Of a stretch of 64,000 bases of DNA, positions 61,759 to 64,000 are shown one piece after another. Each line of letters starts with the position of its first letter. The first letter of the stretch is position 1. The notes below the pieces were generated by a model. That model saw only the letters and a list, made by a program, of their open reading frames with translations, searched no databases and was not told where the DNA came from. The stretch comes from Paracoccus sp. MBLB3053 (GTDB lineage Bacteria; Pseudomonadota; Alphaproteobacteria; Rhodobacterales; Rhodobacteraceae): the NCBI RefSeq assembly GCF_031822435.1, contig NZ_JAVQLW010000005.1:166501-230500 (forward strand). Direction: 5' to 3'. Made by a program: the position numbers and the translations under genes.

Positions 61759-62834
61759 AAATCGCCTTCTACGCACCTTTGAAGCCGCCAACCCATCCGG
61801 TTCCTTCCGGGGATCGGCAGATGGCCATTCTGCTGATGACGGCTCTGAGACGAGCCGGTCACAAGGTCGAGCTTGCATCCGAGTTGCGTGCCTTTCTGCC
61901 CGATGACAGGGATGCGCGCGCCTTCTCCGATCTTCAGAGCGCAGCCGCCGCAGAGCGAGAGCGCCTTTCGCGACTGTGGCGCGACGGGGCGCCACCCGAT
62001 GCCTGGTTCTGCTATCACCCCTATTACAAGTCACCCGATCTGATCGGTCCTCCGCTGGCACGGGAATTCGGATTGCCCTGGATCAGCGCCGAGGCTTCGT
62101 TGTCGGGCCGGCGAGATCGCGGGGTCTGGGCCGAATGCCAGGCCGCCGTGACCGAATCGGTGGACCGTGCTGCGGTGAATTTCGCCATGACGGCACGGGA
62201 CCGCGACGGCTTGCGCGCGCGTGTACCTGCGGCCCGTATCTGCGCGCTTCCTCCGTTTCTCGATCTTGATGATTGGCCGCGACGCTCCCTGCCCAAGGGG
62301 GGGCGGATCGTCACGGTTGCAATGATGCGCAGGGGCGACAAGATGGAAAGCTACCGCGCGATGGCCGCTGCCCTGCAGATGCTGCCGCCTGCCATCGACT
62401 GGAAGCTGGGCATCGCGGGTGACGGGCCCATGCGAAAGGAGGTGGAAGCGCTTTTCCCGCAGGATCGCGTCGAATGGTTTGGGCAGGTTCCGTCGGACAA
62501 GCTTCCCGAGTTTCTGGCCGCGGGCAGCGTCTATTTCTGGCCCGGCTGCGGCGAGGCCTACGGCCTTGCCTATCTCGAAGCGCAGGCGATTGGTCTTCCG
62601 GTGGTTGCATGGTCGGCCGCCGGCGTGCCCGAGGTCGTGGCTGATGGGGAAACGGGCTTATTGGCGCCCGAGGGGGATATCGCCGCCCTTGCGGACAACC
62701 TCGCGCGCTTGCTGGGCGATGACGATTTTCGCGTCAGGATGGGCGCAACGGCGCGGGCAAGGGTTGCCGAGCGGCATGGGATCGCCACCGCGGCTGACAT
62801 CCTTGATCGCGAATTCAGGGCGGCCATCGGATGA
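61755..62834 (+). CDS. Family 4 glycosyltransferase
   Basis: A 359-residue GT-B enzyme. The N-lobe starts KIAFYAPLKPPTHPVPSGDRQMA, and the donor site is in GCGEAYGLAYLEAQAIGLPVVAWSAAGVPEVVADGETGLL (Glu-x7-Glu pattern). The linker IVTVAMMRRGDKMESY is typical. The start is GTG 61755 overlapping the lyase stop. It is followed by a TGATG junction to the deacetylase. It probably adds a sugar to the same acidic glycan served by the UDP-sugar dehydrogenase. Confidence 0.9.
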   Translation: MKIAFYAPLKPPTHPVPSGDRQMAILLMTALRRAGHKVELASELRAFLPDDRDARAFSDLQSAAAAERERLSRLWRDGAPPDAWFCYHPYYKSPDLIGPPLAREFGLPWISAEASLSGRRDRGVWAECQAAVTESVDRAAVNFAMTARDRDGLRARVPAARICALPPFLDLDDWPRRSLPKGGRIVTVAMMRRGDKMESYRAMAAALQMLPPAIDWKLGIAGDGPMRKEVEALFPQDRVEWFGQVPSDKLPEFLAAGSVYFWPGCGEAYGLAYLEAQAIGLPVVAWSAAGVPEVVADGETGLLAPEGDIAALADNLARLLGDDDFRVRMGATARARVAERHGIATAADILDREFRAAIG

Positions 62835-63577
62835 TGCGGGAAAGGGACCTGGCCGAACGCGCTTTGGCTGATCGTGCCGTTGCGGGCGTGCCCGTGCAGT
62901 TCTGGTGGCGTGACGACGATGCGGTGTCCCCTGAACCCGCGCTTGATCGGTTGCTGGCGATGGCCAATGCCTTTGACGCGGCTCTGACCTTGGCCGTGAT
63001 CCCCGCGCCCTGGAATTCCCGGGCGTCCGGGCCCGAGCTTGCAGACAGGCTTGCGGATGAGCCCCTGGTCCGTGTGGCCGTGCATGGCTGGTCGCATCGC
63101 AATCATGCGCCCGAAGGACGGAAACGGCAGGAATTCAGCCCCGACAGGGCGAACGAAGAGATGCGGGATGAATTGCGTCGCGGGCTGACGAAGTTGCAGG
63201 AACTGCATGGTGCACGCGCCCTGCCGCTGCTGGTGCCGCCGTGGAACCGCATCGCGCCTGCCCTGTTGAAGCATCTGGCCGAGGACGGCTTTCGGGCGAT
63301 TTCCACTTTCGGGCCTGAAACGGAAGTGCGGGGCCTGCGTGTCGTCAACACCCATCTCGACGTCATCGACTGGCGCGGCGGCAGGGTCGCATGCGACCCC
63401 GAGGCGATGTGGCGCGAAATCAGGTTTCGGGCGGAATCCGGCCGTGCATTTTCGGGCCTATTGACCCACCACCTTGTTCACGGTGAGGATACCTGGTCCT
63501 TCATCGCCGAACTGATCGGCGCGACGAAAGCAAACGGGGCGGTCTGGTTGCCTTTCGACGAAATCAGCGACGCCTGA
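62831..63577 (+). CDS. Polysaccharide deacetylase-like protein
   Basis: A 248-residue CE4-fold protein. The metal Asp pair is VQFWWRDDDAV near residue 28, the histidine motif is VHGWSHRNH, and VPPWNRI matches motif 3. It differs from classical NodB domains in detail and lacks a signal peptide, so a cytoplasmic role on a precursor is possible. ATG 62831 overlaps the GT4 stop (ATGATG), so it is the third gene of the operon. Confidence 0.84.
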   Translation: MMRERDLAERALADRAVAGVPVQFWWRDDDAVSPEPALDRLLAMANAFDAALTLAVIPAPWNSRASGPELADRLADEPLVRVAVHGWSHRNHAPEGRKRQEFSPDRANEEMRDELRRGLTKLQELHGARALPLLVPPWNRIAPALLKHLAEDGFRAISTFGPETEVRGLRVVNTHLDVIDWRGGRVACDPEAMWREIRFRAESGRAFSGLLTHHLVHGEDTWSFIAELIGATKANGAVWLPFDEISDA

Positions 63578-63592
63578 GTCGCCGCGCTTGCA

Positions 63593-64000
63593 TTATCTGT
63601 CAGACGACATGGCTTTCTTTGCGACGTCTGCATCACCCAACTGCGCGCCCAGGGACCGAATGACGCCTTCGCTGCTTTTGCAGCAAGACGTCATGAGCTG
63701 CATGAAACAGCTGCTGTTGATGCGCAGGACTTCCACATCGGTCAGCGCCGTGACCGTCGCGCGCCGCGGCGTGTCGTTCAGCATCGATGATTGCCCGATG
63801 ATGGCCACTGCGGCGTCGCTTCCTGTCTTGGTATAATGGCTGTCCTCGACGGATTTGAAAACGTCGACCGAGCCAGAAAGGATGACGTAAGCGCCCGCAC
63901 TCGCTTCACCTTCCCGGAACAGGACCTCCCCCGGGGCGAAGCTTTCCCGATCAGAGGCGAAGCACAGAACCTTCAGCCGACCGGGATCGACCCTCGACAA
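63593..64000 (-). CDS. Cyclic-nucleotide-binding-domain protein, partial at the window edge
   Basis: The visible part is 135 residues of a Crp-type cNMP-binding beta-roll: SRVDPGRLKVLCFASDRESFAPGEVLFREGEASAGAYVILSG, then a strand set, PRRATVTALTDVEVLRI and a short helix after it. The first codon seen is TTG at the window edge, but the domain pattern suggests the true start lies beyond 64000. No DNA-binding wing follows before the stop at 63593, so this is not a full CRP-family regulator in the portion seen. It is convergent with the deacetylase gene. Confidence 0.78.
   Translation of the reverse strand: MSRVDPGRLKVLCFASDRESFAPGEVLFREGEASAGAYVILSGSVDVFKSVEDSHYTKTGSDAAVAIIGQSSMLNDTPRRATVTALTDVEVLRINSSCFMQLMTSCCKSSEGVIRSLGAQLGDADVAKKAMSSDR

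Noticed and set aside
1..64000. tRNA, rRNA or CRISPR loci
   Set aside because: No T-loop-like or rRNA-like segments and no regularly spaced short repeats were found on reading both strands. A tRNAscan-SE, Infernal or CRISPR finder run would settle this.

Overview
The window is high-GC, densely packed bacterial DNA of alphaproteobacterial type, most like Rhodobacterales and plausibly Paracoccus or a close relative. This rests on gene content and style: an aconitase B, a cydDCABX oxidase locus, a DUF3141 protein next to a MaoC-Pta fusion, many ATGA/TGATG/GTGA overlaps, and frequent TTG and GTG starts. I see no rRNA, tRNA, CRISPR array or prophage. The only mobile DNA is a cluster of decayed IS30-type transposase remnants.

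Region 1 (2-10133): the tail of an unknown gene, then an FCD-type GntR regulator divergent from a glutamine-synthetase-like ligase, a PuuB-like FAD oxidase, a complete peptide-type ABC importer (binding protein, two permeases, fused double ATPase), a GhrA-like dehydrogenase and a small cupin. This looks like uptake and gamma-glutamylation-dependent breakdown of an amine, under a paired operator at 1064-1095.

Region 2 (10185-15619): a YihY/BrkB membrane protein, a possible 48-residue leader ORF, a PhaC-like DUF3141 hydrolase, and a MaoC-phosphotransacetylase fusion.

Region 3 (15731-22528): a six-gene minus-strand operon with every junction overlapping. It encodes an Fbp/Afu-type ABC importer followed by a metallo-beta-lactamase-fold hydrolase, a histidine phosphatase and a HAD phosphatase. 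A DeoR repressor is divergent, with 12-bp inverted sites in the shared promoter. I read this as a system that imports an organic phosphate and removes its phosphate. It is the strongest candidate here for an uncharacterised pathway.

Region 4 (22881-24813): a BrnQ amino-acid carrier and a CYTH-domain triphosphatase-like protein.

Region 5 (25386-41447): a surface-polysaccharide island with a GalE-type epimerase, three GT2 glycosyltransferases, a lipid/glycan ABC exporter, a methyltransferase, a polysaccharide deacetylase, a multi-spanning membrane protein, a UDP-galactopyranose-mutase-like flavoprotein and a GT61 glycosyltransferase. It ends in an IS30 graveyard.

Region 6 (41448-47826): cydDC (exporter needed for cytochrome bd assembly), cydAB (bd oxidase) and cydX (49-residue subunit).

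Region 7 (47985-57207): a GFA-family protein, two tandem YdcZ-type half-transporters, a short AMP-dependent acyl ligase coupled to a thiolase that lacks two conserved catalytic residues, a nitroreductase, a CPBP protease-like membrane protein, a secreted beta-rich protein and acnB.

Region 8 (57475-63577): a second polysaccharide locus with a two-part protein ending in a sulfotransferase domain, a UDP-sugar 6-dehydrogenase and, divergent from it, a secreted polysaccharide lyase, a GT4 glycosyltransferase and a second deacetylase-like protein. The window closes inside a cyclic-nucleotide-binding-domain gene.
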